DNA of 64,000 nt, from positions 26,682-90,681 of the forward strand of contig JADIIU010000052.1 in NCBI GenBank assembly GCA_027603945.1, given 5' to 3'. How positions within the stretch are numbered: the first letter of the stretch is position 1; each line of letters begins with the position of its first letter. Under the pieces are notes generated by a model that saw only the letters and a program-made list of their open reading frames with translations, had not been told where the DNA came from and searched no databases. The stretch is from Terramyces sp. JEL0728 (Eukaryota; Chytridiomycota; Chytridiomycetes; Rhizophydiales; Terramycetaceae). This document shows positions 44,939 to 55,966 of the stretch, one piece after another. The translations under genes were made by a program, and so were the position numbers.

Positions 44939-46641
44939 ATGTCACAAAATATAGAAACAATACTGCCAGGACCAATTGGAAGGGAATCCGAGTGCTCAAC
45001 TCAACGGAATAGAGATTGTGAATTATTAAACTCTGGAAGATTCGATTCCATGGGAACCTTAACTCACCAAAGCTCTAGCGGATCAGGGCAATTTATCGAT
45101 GAAATGTCAGTTTCGACTGATCAACCTCCAAACAGCGATAACCGTCCTCAGGACCCCAGATTCACCATTAGACAGCAATCGGAAAGTAGTTTCTCTGACA
45201 GCCATTGCAGTTACCAGCAGGATATATCAACAGAAAGCAGCGAATTATCAGAGGACGAATTGGAATCATCGTCAGTTTCAGGACAAAGCAAGCGATCTGC
45301 TCAAGTGTCTACAAACCAAACGCTACTTCGAAAGCAAATACTGGAAATCCAAGGAAACCAATCTTTGTCTGGTTCTGAAAAAGCAAAAATGATCCAGGTG
45401 ATTAATACTGATGATAGGAATTAATGTCTAGACCTTGGCAGCAAAAACAGAAGCAAGAACAGAAAAGGGATTCTCGGATAACTAATTTCCTTGTACAAAA
45501 ATCAAAAGATTTTTCCATTGTCCCAGAATCAGATAAAAGTGAAACTTACTATGTAATTACATTTAATCGTAGTCAGAGAATACCTTGGGATGCAAGCATT
45601 ACCAAAGAGCGTGTAAATTACAGGCCCATTGTTGTGGTAAATGGGATACGTGTCGATTCTGCCACGACGAAGTGTCCGATCATACAATTACAAGGTTCCT
45701 ATAATTAATTATAGAAATCTTATAAAAACTATGATGTGCATGTATTGCTGGACTGTGCAACCGGCTGGCCAAATATGTATCAATAATGAATGTGGGAAAG
45801 CAGTATCGGCATATTTTTGTAAGGAGTGTAAATTATGGGATAATGATCCAAGAAAGAATATATACCACTGCTACGATTGTGGTATTTGCAGAATTGGAAA
45901 GGGACTAGGAATTGACTATTTCCATTGCCCAACCTGCAATGTTTGCATGGCAATTGGATTAAAAGGAAAGCATAAGTGTATTGAAAGAAACCTGGAAAGC
46001 GACTGCCCGATTTGTGGAGAGTATATGTTTACTTCCACATCCACTGTAATTTTTATGGTACTTGGGATTAACGATAGCCTTGCGGGCATTGTATGCATCA
46101 TAAATGCCACCAACAGCATATCCATACTTCATATCAGTGCCCCACATGTCTAAAATCGTTAGCAGATATGAGCGAGTAATATTGCTGTAACAATAGATAT
46201 TTTAGAAGGATCGATATAGCGCTAGCGCAGCATCAGATGCCTCCAGAATACCATGACACATTTAGCCACATATACTGTAACGACTGTGAAAAGAAATCGC
46301 ATGCAAAGTTCCACTTTATCTATCATAAATGTGGCCATTGCAGAGGTTACAACACAAAGCTTATTTCTACACAGATGGGATTACCGGCAGATGCTTGTAT
46401 AGCTGCAGATGTGGTTTTAGCTCAAACCCATGAAAGCAGATTAGACCGTTTAGAATCCTCAGCATCAATCGGTTCAGCATCATCTGGTGCTTCGAGTGGC
46501 GAAGATTTCGTTGGAATTTGGTGTCATCACTGCCAAGTATTATAAATATAACCATAGGGACCAACGGAATTGGTGGAAGACCAAGGACTAGAAAAATGTA
46601 ACAGATGCATGTCCGACTTTGTTGAAAAAATGGAAGATTAG
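44939..46641 (+). CDS. RCHY1/PIRH2-like CHY zinc-finger RING E3 ligase (526 aa)
   Basis: Assembled from seven exons that lie in three frames. The Ser/Thr/Gln-rich N-terminus leads to LSGSEKAKMIQELMSRPW, a motif seen in fungal members. Then come the CHY finger GCKHYQRACKLQAHCCGKWD, CRFCHDEVSDH and CMYCWTVQPAGQIC. The CTCHY finger is YHCYDCGICRIGKGLGIDYF. The RING is DCPICGEYMF ... MPCGHCMHHKCHQQHIHTSY ... CPTCLK, followed by zinc ribbons (CNDCEKKSHAKFHFIYHKCG). Introns: 45398-45417, 45553-45572, 45695-45714, 46058-46077, 46176-46196 and 46537-46557. Unspliced, the CHY finger is invisible. ATG 44939 is the first in frame. Confidence 0.92.
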
Positions 46642-46779
46642 TCGCATTCTATCGCAATTAAACCATTTATATTCCATTTGCCAATTTTGTTGTAATTTTT
46701 TCTTTGGAAATAACACCGCGTATTTGCTATGTCAAGCTCTACCATCAATGAAAAATAATTCTCCGGGGTGATTATTCTC

Positions 46780-49700
46780 ATGCAACGTTACAACTACATA
46801 CTATTATTTAATTGTCTCTCGGCGCAATTAGTTTCCGTTGTGAATCATCCAGCCGGTTTGCTCGGAGAATGTCAATTCACCCGGTTGGGTATGTTTGACA
46901 CAACTTTGACAGCATACAAACAACTTCAATCGACCACTCCGCTCGATCTTACTCTAGCGCCTTCGTATTGCCCTCCGATCCTGAATTTATATAGTTACAC
47001 TTCAAATGCAAACTTTGCCATTCAAAGCGCTGCAACATTTGACGGGTTGATTCGCTATGCCAGCCGCCAGTCGTACCAACAAGCGGTGATGTTTCTGATT
47101 ACCGGAAATAGTAGATATGCAGAGAATGCAATTGCGATCATCGGTAATTGGACAGCTGTCGCACAATTTCCGTCCTACTTTCCAAACTACGATTCAGACT
47201 GCCCAACCAACCTGAACTGGTGGATGTGCCAAAATTCGGCTCTAGTATTGGGATGGGTATCAGTAAGTTGGTTTAGGGTTGCTGAAATCCTCAAATATCA
47301 GTACAAAGGTTGGTACAAGAGCAATGTGGAAAAACAATTGATTTCATGGTTTCAAAACAACTCGATAGAACGTTTGTGGAAATCTACCACATTGATTGAT
47401 CCCACAGCGCTGAAGGCGCAATACGGGATGGGAAACTGGCACTCTACCATGTCTGAAGGATTGCTGAATTATTATTTTTTCACAAACAACACAAACGGTA
47501 TACAATATGTAGCGCAATACTATCAACGAATGATCAATGGGAGCAATATCTTTCCGCCCTATTTCGTTCCCACCGGGGAAGAAGTGGAAATTTGTCGAGA
47601 TGTGGAGCACGCTAATTACGGAATAGGAAGCTTGGTGCAGATTGCAGAGACATTTTGGCACCAAGGAGTAGATTTGTATAGCTATGGACCAGCAGGGTAC
47701 ACTGGGCTTCCAGGACTGGCCCAAGTATTGGAAACCACGGCCTATATTATGTTGAATGACATTTGGCCAAATAATATTGCTTCTATTGATTTGGGATGGG
47801 GAACATGCACCACATTCCTTAAAAATAGCTTTACTCCTGGCGGTTTTCATATTGGTTATAACCATTTTGCCAATAGGATTGGACTGGCATTGCCAAACAC
47901 TTTTGCAATCATTTCACAGTATAGTGATACGGCGTACTATTTTAATTGGGGGTTGGGGGTGCTAACTCATTTTGGCACTGGAACTTGCGATGCGAATGTT
48001 GGTTTACAGAATAGCAGTCCTGTTGAACTTCAGATTTCTTCGGCTCCAATATCCACAAGTATTCAAGGTGCTACTAGAGTCAATACCTCAATGGTGGCGA
48101 CTACTTCAACCAGAACCTTCAGTACAGTTTATTCAAGCTCTAGCTCAAGATCGGTAACAACATCGAGTCTGGTTTCTATCTCGACAACATATCAAACTTT
48201 AGGTCCGGCGAAAAGTAATACAGCCAGCTCAAGTACTACTGCAACAAGTTCTACATCTCTAGCTAACCCCAGTAACTCAATTAGTACGCTTCCAACTTCA
48301 AGTCCAACTTTGAGCAGCACTACGAAAAACTCTGGTTTAACAAGCACTCAAATTTCCCCGGCCAGTCTCTCTCGTTCAGTGACATACCCTACCAGCTCTT
48401 TTATCGCTGGGACTTTGAATGCTACTCAAAGCGCTACAAATCCAACAACTGTTTCCCTTAAGACCACTACTTCAACAGTACTAGCAACTATTTCAGCGAC
48501 CGCACTTGGGCAAGTATCACCTTCTAATATTCAGAGCCGATCTTCAAGTAGCTCAGCAACCAGTCAAACAGGCAGTACTGTAAATTTAGCATTTTCTAGC
48601 TCTTTGATAATAACTGGGCAGACACTGGTTTCACAGAATCTTTTTAGTTCTAGCAGCTTGTTCAGTAAACTTGGTAGCAGCACAACCACTGTATCTTCAC
48701 CAATGCCTGGTTCCAGCAGAACTTTTTTGGCGACAAATACAGTTTATTCAGTTTCAAGCGTCAATTCTCAAACCCTTTCTCAGACTTCTTCCCGTATAGA
48801 TACAACTATATTTGGTACTAATTATAGCCCTGCCAGTGTTCCCCAAACTTCAACTTTATCGAAATCGACTCTACCAAATGTTTCTGCTTCTTTGTCTACA
48901 TCCACAAAGGTGGCAGATTCATCTTCAATCGCTCAGAGTGGTTCATCGAGTGGTAGCTACTTGTTTATCCTAGGTGTATCCAGTATTGGCTCTAAATCAA
49001 TGACAACCGCCAGCAGCACAGCACCGTTGGCAGACACAATAACTCAAACTATCGGTACGTTGAAAGTTAGTACCAGCACTTCAATTTCCAGCGCGCCATT
49101 GCCATCAATAACCACCAGCTATAGCATTTTGTCCACTTTATGGATCAGCACACCTTCTGCTCCAATGAGCACGAAAACAACTGGTGCTGCAACCAGTAGC
49201 GGGGTATCGACATCTAGTTTGTTTCCTGCTACATCGACAAAGGGGACACCAACGATCGCTACAGGGCCAAGCTCAGCGTTGCTATCCCCGTTATTTTCAA
49301 CACTATCCAAAACTGTTGGTTCTAGCTCCTCATCACAAACTTTCTCCACCATGAATGCAATTCAATCCAGTAGCGGTTCGCCTTTAACTACCACGATTTC
49401 GACACTCGTCAGTAGCAGATCTACAATTTCCATTACTTTGCTGTCGGCTCCTGTTCCAACCAACACTCAAAATAACAATACTATCAATACTGGTATATCG
49501 ACTAGGCAAGCAACAAGCAGTGTTACACCCACCTCTGCTGCTCTAAATATGTCGAGCACAGCAATTAAAACTTCCTTTTCTAGTCTGGCAATCTCGAGTG
49601 CATTTGTTACAGCAGTTACTTTCATACCTGCCAGTTCGAGTAGCACCAGTTTAGCACCTACTGTCGTTACTAACACGCTATCAATAAGTACTGACACAAC

Positions 49701-50340
49701 TTTGGCTGCCTCTTCACCAACAAGCAAGTTTTCTACTATTTCACCAACACCCAGCACCGCTACCACAATAGTGACTATTGCAAGTAGCACTTTCCCTGCC
49801 TCCAGTGTTGCGAGTCCGACACTGCAAATCACTGGCTCAACTTTTCCAGTTACCAGCAAAAGTAGTACGCTGGTGCAAACAACCCCACCAAGTATCAGTT
49901 CTGCAAAAGCAACTTCTTCCAACTATACGACTATTGTGAATAGTGGATTATTTACTAGCAATAGCACTATTGGCACACCTTTTACTTCTCTAGTCGCTTC
50001 GACTGTGAACCCATTTACTTCTGTTGTTGAAACAGTATCAAACTACTCTGGCTACATTACTACTTACAGTATTAGTACATCGACTGTCTCTACAGTTATA
50101 AATGGTCCTGGAAATACCTCAGTTTCCGTAGCAGGCACTGGATCCGCGGCAAAGGCATCTGTAAGCACTATTGTTATAGGAAGTATAGTGGGGCCATTAC
50201 TTTTGGTTATAGCCATAGGAGTCGTGTTATTACTTCGACGTCATAAGAAAGCCATCCTGAGAACAAGTATTATGGACCTTCTGCAGGGAAAAGCTCCGCC
50301 AAAAGACGATCTGCCTCTGGATTTGGTAGTCGACGGGTAA
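46780..50340 (+). CDS. cell-surface alginate-lyase-like protein with mucin-like stalk (1186 aa)
   Basis: A signal peptide (YILLFNCLSAQLVSV) precedes a catalytic domain of about 390 residues resembling the Alginate_lyase family, which cleaves uronate polysaccharides. Landmarks are TFDGLIRYASRQSYQQAVMF, WWMCQNSALVLGWVSVSWFR, MGNWHSTMSEGLL (Asn-x-His candidate catalytic site) and CRDVEHANYGIGSLVQIAET. About 700 residues of Ser/Thr-rich stalk follow, then one membrane helix (VIGSIVGPLLLVIAIGVVLL) and a short cytoplasmic tail. Single exon. Long minus-strand open frames inside the stalk are composition artefacts. Tandem with the gene at 50445. A substrate such as algal wall polysaccharide is inference. 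Confidence 0.8.
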   Translation: MQRYNYILLFNCLSAQLVSVVNHPAGLLGECQFTRLGMFDTTLTAYKQLQSTTPLDLTLAPSYCPPILNLYSYTSNANFAIQSAATFDGLIRYASRQSYQQAVMFLITGNSRYAENAIAIIGNWTAVAQFPSYFPNYDSDCPTNLNWWMCQNSALVLGWVSVSWFRVAEILKYQYKGWYKSNVEKQLISWFQNNSIERLWKSTTLIDPTALKAQYGMGNWHSTMSEGLLNYYFFTNNTNGIQYVAQYYQRMINGSNIFPPYFVPTGEEVEICRDVEHANYGIGSLVQIAETFWHQGVDLYSYGPAGYTGLPGLAQVLETTAYIMLNDIWPNNIASIDLGWGTCTTFLKNSFTPGGFHIGYNHFANRIGLALPNTFAIISQYSDTAYYFNWGLGVLTHFGTGTCDANVGLQNSSPVELQISSAPISTSIQGATRVNTSMVATTSTRTFSTVYSSSSSRSVTTSSLVSISTTYQTLGPAKSNTASSSTTATSSTSLANPSNSISTLPTSSPTLSSTTKNSGLTSTQISPASLSRSVTYPTSSFIAGTLNATQSATNPTTVSLKTTTSTVLATISATALGQVSPSNIQSRSSSSSATSQTGSTVNLAFSSSLIITGQTLVSQNLFSSSSLFSKLGSSTTTVSSPMPGSSRTFLATNTVYSVSSVNSQTLSQTSSRIDTTIFGTNYSPASVPQTSTLSKSTLPNVSASLSTSTKVADSSSIAQSGSSSGSYLFILGVSSIGSKSMTTASSTAPLADTITQTIGTLKVSTSTSISSAPLPSITTSYSILSTLWISTPSAPMSTKTTGAATSSGVSTSSLFPATSTKGTPTIATGPSSALLSPLFSTLSKTVGSSSSSQTFSTMNAIQSSSGSPLTTTISTLVSSRSTISITLLSAPVPTNTQNNNTINTGISTRQATSSVTPTSAALNMSSTAIKTSFSSLAISSAFVTAVTFIPASSSSTSLAPTVVTNTLSISTDTTLAASSPTSKFSTISPTPSTATTIVTIASSTFPASSVASPTLQITGSTFPVTSKSSTLVQTTPPSISSAKATSSNYTTIVNSGLFTSNSTIGTPFTSLVASTVNPFTSVVETVSNYSGYITTYSISTSTVSTVINGPGNTSVSVAGTGSAAKASVSTIVIGSIVGPLLLVIAIGVVLLLRRHKKAILRTSIMDLLQGKAPPKDDLPLDLVVDG

Positions 50341-50444
50341 TGACTTTTTTTGAAATTATTCTTTTTTTATAATAAATCTAGTTATCTTATGATAAGTTAT
50401 TCACGTCATCTGTGCTAACATCATCACCTTCTTAATAAAATAAG

Positions 50445-51896
50445 ATGATGCTCATATCCAAATATATTTTGCTTGCATTCAATGTAGTAGCTCAAACGGC
50501 TTCAAATTTGTACCATCCCGCAGGCTTATTTGGACAATGCCAACTGACTCGTCTGACTGGGTTGTCGCCAACATCACCAAACGTCGTAAAACTAAGTCAA
50601 ACTACTCCTTTGGACTTGACTTTAGCGCCATCCTATAGCAATCCTATCCTCAATCTCTACAGCTACACTTCTAACACAAACTACGTTTCTCAATCAGCAG
50701 CAACTTTTGATGGGTTGGTTCGATACGCTAGCCGTCAATCTTATCAACAAGCGGTTATGTATTTAGTAACAGGAAATGCAAAATACGCAGACAATGCGAT
50801 CGCAATCATCCAAAACTGGACTGCTGCCGCCCAAACACCTTCATACTTTCCAAACTATTTCGCAGATTGTCCAAGTAATTTAAACTGGTGGATGTGCCAA
50901 AATTCGCCTTTGAATTTAGGGTGGGTTTCTGTCAGTTGGTTCAGAGTTGCAGAAATCCTCAAGTTTACATACAATGGCTGGAACGCGTCAAATGTAGAAC
51001 AGGTATTGGTTAACTGGTTTGAAAATAACCAAATCGAGAATTTATGGAAATCTACTACGCTGATTAGTCCTACTGCCAAACAAGCACAGTACGGCATGGG
51101 CAACTGGCATTCAACTATGACTGAAGGATTAATGAACTACTACTTTTTGAAAAACAATATTACTGGTATTCAGTATGTCATGCAGTATTATCAAAGAATG
51201 GTGCAGGGCAGTAGCATTTTCCCTCCTTTCTACGTTTCGAATGGCGAAGAGTGCGAGATTTGTAGGGATATAGAACACGCCAACTATGGGACGGGAAGTC
51301 TAGTGCAGATTGCAGAAACTTTTTGGCACCAAGGAGTAGATTTGTATAGCTATGGACCAGCAGGGTACGCTGGGCTTCCAGGACTGGCCCAAGTATTGGA
51401 AACTACGGCATACATAATTTTGTACAATGCTTGGCCACCGAATGTAGTCTCTGTGGACTTGGGCTGGGGAAACTGCTCCACCTTTACAAAGAACGGGTTT
51501 ACCCCAGGAGGGTTCCACATAGGATACAATCACTATGTCAATCGTTTGGGATTAAGTATGCCGTATACTCAATTACTAATAGCCCAAAATGCTGACACTG
51601 CTTACTATTTCAATTGGGGATTAGGCGTCTTGACCCACACAAGTACAGGAACTTGCGACAGTGTTCTTGGAGCACCGACTTTCCCAACACCCACACCAAT
51701 GATTGTAAGTAATGCAACGAAATCAAAGGCTGTAGAAACGACAGTGGCTGCCGGGCTTGTTGGTTCAGTAGTCCTTGTCATTATTGGTGGTGCAGTACTA
51801 TATATCAGAAAGCGACAGCAGCAAAAAGAAGCAATAGAAAATGCGAGATCCCAGTCTGTTCCTCCAGCTAAATTAATCAAGAGAGCTGGACAATGA
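50445..51896 (+). CDS. membrane-anchored alginate-lyase-like protein, short form (483 aa)
   Basis: Tandem paralogue of the preceding gene. It has a signal peptide (MMLISKYILLAFNVVAQTA), the same lyase domain (TFDGLVRYASRQSYQQAVMY, MGNWHSTMTEGLMNYY, CRDIEHANYGTGSLVQIAET), then only about 20 linker residues. One membrane helix (VGSVVLVIIGGAVLYI) and a basic tail follow. It lacks the Ser/Thr stalk, so the catalytic domain would sit close to the membrane. Positions 51321-51402 are nearly identical at DNA level to 47653-47734 although the surroundings have diverged. An ACGTCA core lies about 42 nt upstream. Confidence 0.82.
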   Translation: MMLISKYILLAFNVVAQTASNLYHPAGLFGQCQLTRLTGLSPTSPNVVKLSQTTPLDLTLAPSYSNPILNLYSYTSNTNYVSQSAATFDGLVRYASRQSYQQAVMYLVTGNAKYADNAIAIIQNWTAAAQTPSYFPNYFADCPSNLNWWMCQNSPLNLGWVSVSWFRVAEILKFTYNGWNASNVEQVLVNWFENNQIENLWKSTTLISPTAKQAQYGMGNWHSTMTEGLMNYYFLKNNITGIQYVMQYYQRMVQGSSIFPPFYVSNGEECEICRDIEHANYGTGSLVQIAETFWHQGVDLYSYGPAGYAGLPGLAQVLETTAYIILYNAWPPNVVSVDLGWGNCSTFTKNGFTPGGFHIGYNHYVNRLGLSMPYTQLLIAQNADTAYYFNWGLGVLTHTSTGTCDSVLGAPTFPTPTPMIVSNATKSKAVETTVAAGLVGSVVLVIIGGAVLYIRKRQQQKEAIENARSQSVPPAKLIKRAGQ

Positions 51897-51916
51897 TTCT
51901 TTTATTTTGAACAAAG

Positions 51917-52792
51917 TTAATATTTTGATTTTTGGACAGTTATTAAGGCTTTGATTTGTGCTTGCTGTGATTGATTTACGCCAATCGATTCCAAATACCC
52001 TGACGCAGACCCGTATTCTTTTTCGATATATCTAATCGTCTTTTCCATGACTTCAGCATCGCTTCCAGAGAACTCTGCTCCTAATCCAAGCTTCCCTAAT
52101 CTCTGAACAATATTTCCGTGTTCGCTTTCCAACAGCTTTGCAGACTTTGAATACTGACTGATAATTTCGTCCTTTGGAACATTACAGATTAATTGAATTA
52201 GAGCAATTGTCAATCCAGTACGATCCTTGCCGGCAGAGCAGTGAATAATCACTGGATAACTATTTGCATTGGCCAAAATGTCCATCATCCTCTTTATATC
52301 TTTACCTCCGCTCTTTAAAAATGCCATATTAAGTCCAAATAGCCCTTCTTTTCCCACATAGCTATTTGTCAACAATAAACGCTGGGCATAAAGTTTTTGT
52401 CCAAGCAATCTGTAATACAAAAAGCATCTTGATCAATAATAGAGTACAATTTTATCCACCATGATACAGATTCCCACAGAGTTGATCTTAGGGATTTTGC
52501 AATATCAATTCTAAAGATATTCCTGGCTGATTTAGTTTGTTCCACAGGTTCATCGTGTGGATGTACACTGAAGTGCTGATGAACTGTCTCGTTGCCTTCT
52601 TGTGCTAACGATTCTCCTCCTCCCCGCAAGTCAATAATTGAGTTGATTTTGTGATTGTAAAGTAATTTTGTTATATCTGAAGATGAAGCTCTGTCCAACG
52701 TTGCAGATCGATAAACCAAGTCTGGCTTCATTGATCTCGTTAATTAATCCTTACCCCAATGCAGCATCTCTAAAATTATTAACTGCTTCCAT
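51917..52792 (-). CDS. Tyr/Ser phosphatase of the Y_phosphatase3 type (278 aa)
   Basis: The start MEAVNNFRDAALG leads over a 19-nt intron (52736-52754) into SMKPDLVYRSATLD, the family's NFRD...LYRSA signature, then INSIIDLRGGGES. A 20-nt intron (52428-52447) joins to YYRLLGQKL. The P-loop is VIIHCSAGKDRTG (C-x5-R intact). Related to fungal OCA/Siw14-like and bacterial lipid/tyrosine phosphatases; the substrate is unknown. An upstream ATG at 52833 would add MSADGKES if a 17-nt GT-AG intron at 52800-52816 is used. That keeps the frame and is plausible. Confidence 0.88.
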
Positions 52793-53020
52793 AGATTCTC
52801 TGAAAAAGTTTCAAACTTTCCATCGGCCGACATGTTTATCATTAGATGGTTTGCAACTCTGACCAATCAATTGAAGAGATTAACACCAGCAAATTACGAG
52901 TTCATTCACGCAAATTGCGACAGAAACCGCATTCTCACGAGAATTGCTTTGGCTTCCTTTGTTTAGTATTCCTGCAAAGTTGCCACAATATCTATTATTT
53001 GTTTCATATTTTCCACACAA

Positions 53021-53419
53021 ATGAAATTCTTTCTGCTAGGATTAATGTCATCTGCTGCAGCGTATATTACAGGGGCGGTAATGTTTTATGAAGGAAACTG
53101 TCCAAGCGGGGGTCAACTGCCACCAATATTCAATATCAAACCGGATTCTAAAATTACTCCAAAAAACGCAGCTTCAGTAAAGTCCCTGCAATGGGCTTAC
53201 CCAAGCACAGCGTTCCAGATGTCGTTTTATTTAAACGATGCTGCTACTGAACCATACGCAGTCATTACCGGCAACAAAGACCCATCGTATGCTGGTAACT
53301 TGTGTGGATTTCACGACCCTCAAGGATTACAAGTTTTATTCTTAGACGATGCAGTTGTTGGAAACTCTGATCGGTTATTTATTAACGACGACTCTTACTG
53401 CAAATTTACTTTGGTTTAG
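53021..53419 (+). CDS. small secreted protein, family member 1 (132 aa)
   Basis: Signal peptide MKFFLLGLMSSAAA, then a compact domain with paired cysteines and the pattern VKSLQWAYPSTAFQMSFYL ... EPYAVITG ... GNLCGFHDPQGLQVL ... KFTLV. It is clearly homologous to the gene at 60558 (SLQWEYPSNSYQLSFYL, GNLCGFHQPHGL, VKFTLV). No known domain recognised; size and secretion resemble effector or cell-wall proteins. The stop is followed at once by AATAAA. Confidence 0.75.
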   Translation: MKFFLLGLMSSAAAYITGAVMFYEGNCPSGGQLPPIFNIKPDSKITPKNAASVKSLQWAYPSTAFQMSFYLNDAATEPYAVITGNKDPSYAGNLCGFHDPQGLQVLFLDDAVVGNSDRLFINDDSYCKFTLV

Positions 53420-53477
53420 AATAAAAATATTGCGGTTATTTTTTTGACTTTCCCAGCAAGTTTTTGCCGTTCCAATC

Positions 53478-55914
53478 ATGGAATCCTCAACCACAACAAA
53501 TCAAGAATCGAAATCAAAGGCTGATTCCTTACTGCAGCAATTTTATTCAAAGACAGCACAAATAATTGTCCGTTCCCGACTCTCTCTGGAATCGAATAAC
53601 TCGAAACGGAATAAATGGGTTGAATATTGCTAATATAGTTTAATATCGAGCTTGAAGATTATGAGCCACTGCGAGAAGAAATGAAATTTTGGAAAGGGCA
53701 ATTGGTAGCAACTGCAGAAGCGCCTCCGTTAGTTGTAGATATTTTATTGGATATTTCGAATCTCACGATAGCACAGCATTTAATATTAACCAACAATTCA
53801 ACTGGGAGAAAGCAGAGGATAAGACCAGAGGATTTAATGGGTGTTGATCTTACTGGAAGACCGATCAGAAAACAAAATATCTTGCTGGAAACGTGGCAAT
53901 TGACATTCAGGTAATACACCACTAACAAGACCGGACATTAGTGAGCAGATACCCGAGTTACCTCTAGTTTACAAGAAATGTATTATTTTCTTCCGATCCC
54001 TTTTCAGCTTTTTACGACTGATGCCCTCTTTTAAATTATGTAAGCGGATCGGAAAGATGGCATCATCTTGCAAAATCATCTACCGAGTAGGGTCGACGAG
54101 AACTAATTCACCTTATGATGCGGGCTTGGGTAATTAACTTTTTACGCAGATCAACTCCATTCCTCGAACGACATGCGATTGGGACTGGCAGAGTCCGATT
54201 TCGATAACTTGGAGACTCCACTAGGGTAATTAGTTTTAATCGCTAGGGTCTTTCATTTACACGCCACGTACAGATTGGACTGCGATTTTGATGTAGATGA
54301 CTCTGAAAATGCCCTTGATCGATTTACCGATTTAGAGCCTCACTTCTTTCATGTTGAGGAGATATCAAAAAGAAGATCCAGTTTAGCATCTCTTCAAGTA
54401 TCTGAAAGAGATTCAATAACGCGGCTAGGAAGGCACTCGCCAAGCACCGACTATGGAAAGAGCAGAACAGGATCTATACCCAAATCTCGAGAAGGTGTTT
54501 CAATCCCCAACAGGGGCAGATGGAAAGATACTTCGTTTGGGAAAAATTCGCTATCGTCTGTTTCCCCGGACACGCAATTCCGAATTGGAACAGCTCCAAG
54601 TAGGGGATATTTATACGAGCAAAGGTCAATAACGTCGCCAAACTTTGTCCCATTTACACCGCCTACTTCTGATCCCATTATACCTTTCAACAACGACTGG
54701 CTATTTAAATTTCCGACTGATCCTCCTCCGTTTTCCACTCCCGCACCAGAATCTGAATCGTCTAAATTCGTAATGAACAAGCCAGAATTTCTAAGTGAAT
54801 CGCCACCATTTGCAATCGCAAGGCAAGAGGTATTCTTTCATTAAAGTTTAGAGTGAAGATTTGAATCGCTCACTTTCAATTGTACGCCGGCCTTCATACA
54901 TATTTCCAACTAACTCGCCAACACAAATTAGCGCTACACCTCCGCATCCACCATTACTATTTACGCCATCTTCATCATTTAGACAAGCATCGCTAAGAAG
55001 CCGCACCTCACCCCCGCCATTATTATTACGACAGAATTATGAACATACCGGGTATAATTCACCAGACGTGGAACACTTTCTCTCTTCAATTGATCAGGCT
55101 AGAACCCTAAAAATTACATCGGCAGCAGATAAACTACAACAATCAATCTTGGCCGGCTCTAAAGGGGAATCGTCTGTACATGTTGATGTAATATATACTA
55201 ATCTAGAATGCTTTGAGTAAATTTAGATTGCTTCAAAAAGACAATAGCGCATTTACAAAAAAAGTTGATTTTATGATTTCCAAAGATGACCCTTCTGATC
55301 CGCCAAAATCTACTCCAAATGTATTTCTGTGTTAATGGTAGGAAGCAACTAGATCCGGGCTAATTTTGGAAAAGCCCTTCCATTCTGTTTGGGCTACAGG
55401 TAAGGGAGATACCACGCCGACAAATCCGAACCCAGTTTCCAATTCTTGGACCACTAGGGATCCCAAAGCTGAATCGAATAATTGGAAAGAAGGAAACACG
55501 GTGTCACCATTCGACTGGAAGGCAGAAGCACAAAAAGCACACGAAACTGAAAATATCTCTACCTTTGGTCCAGAACAGAAACCATTCGACTACACCGCTG
55601 AACAAAAGCCGTTCCAATATGAAGAACAAAAGCCGTATGATTGGAAAAAGGAAGAACAGTTCAAATGGGACCACAATGCCGAGCGACCCTTCGATTGGGA
55701 CCCTAAGGACAAACCATTTGACTGGGACAAGAATGATCCAAGCTTGGCAGCTACTCGTACAAAGTCAAGAAGAGGTCGGCAACGCTCGGTTACATCGGAC
55801 TGGCAACAAAGGGAAACCGTGCAATTAGAAAATCTCAGTCGCTCCGAAAGCTTTAGAGATAGCAAGTACGATGAAGATGAGCTCGTTTTCAACATGTCGG
55901 AAATAGATTTGTAA
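53478..55914 (+). CDS. ATG13: ATG13 autophagy initiation protein (764 aa)
   Basis: Regulatory subunit of the ATG1/ULK kinase complex. The HORMA domain starts KADSLLQQFYSKTAQIIV, NKWFNIELEDYEPLREEM, then APPLVVDILLDISNL, and ends with LGVFHLHATYRLDCDFDV. Long disordered Ser/Pro-rich regions follow. The C-terminus has repeated PFDW/PYDW-type motifs and ends DELVFNMSEIDL, matching the fungal ATG13 end motif. Seven introns: 53639-53658, then ones of 19, 20, 21, 22, 19 and 21 nt up to about 55360. Their removal makes an exact codon count. Unspliced, the HORMA domain is split over four frames. Confidence 0.9.
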
Positions 55915-55966
55915 TATATTGTACATTTGCAACATGCCCAAAAGTTTACTTTTTTTCGATTTTCCA

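Noticed and set aside
49119..49922. Long minus-strand open frames inside the lyase stalk (49119-49352 and 49467-49922)
   Set aside because: They are the complement of Ser/Thr codons in the mucin-like stalk, giving Val/Leu/Ala-rich artefacts with no start or family support.
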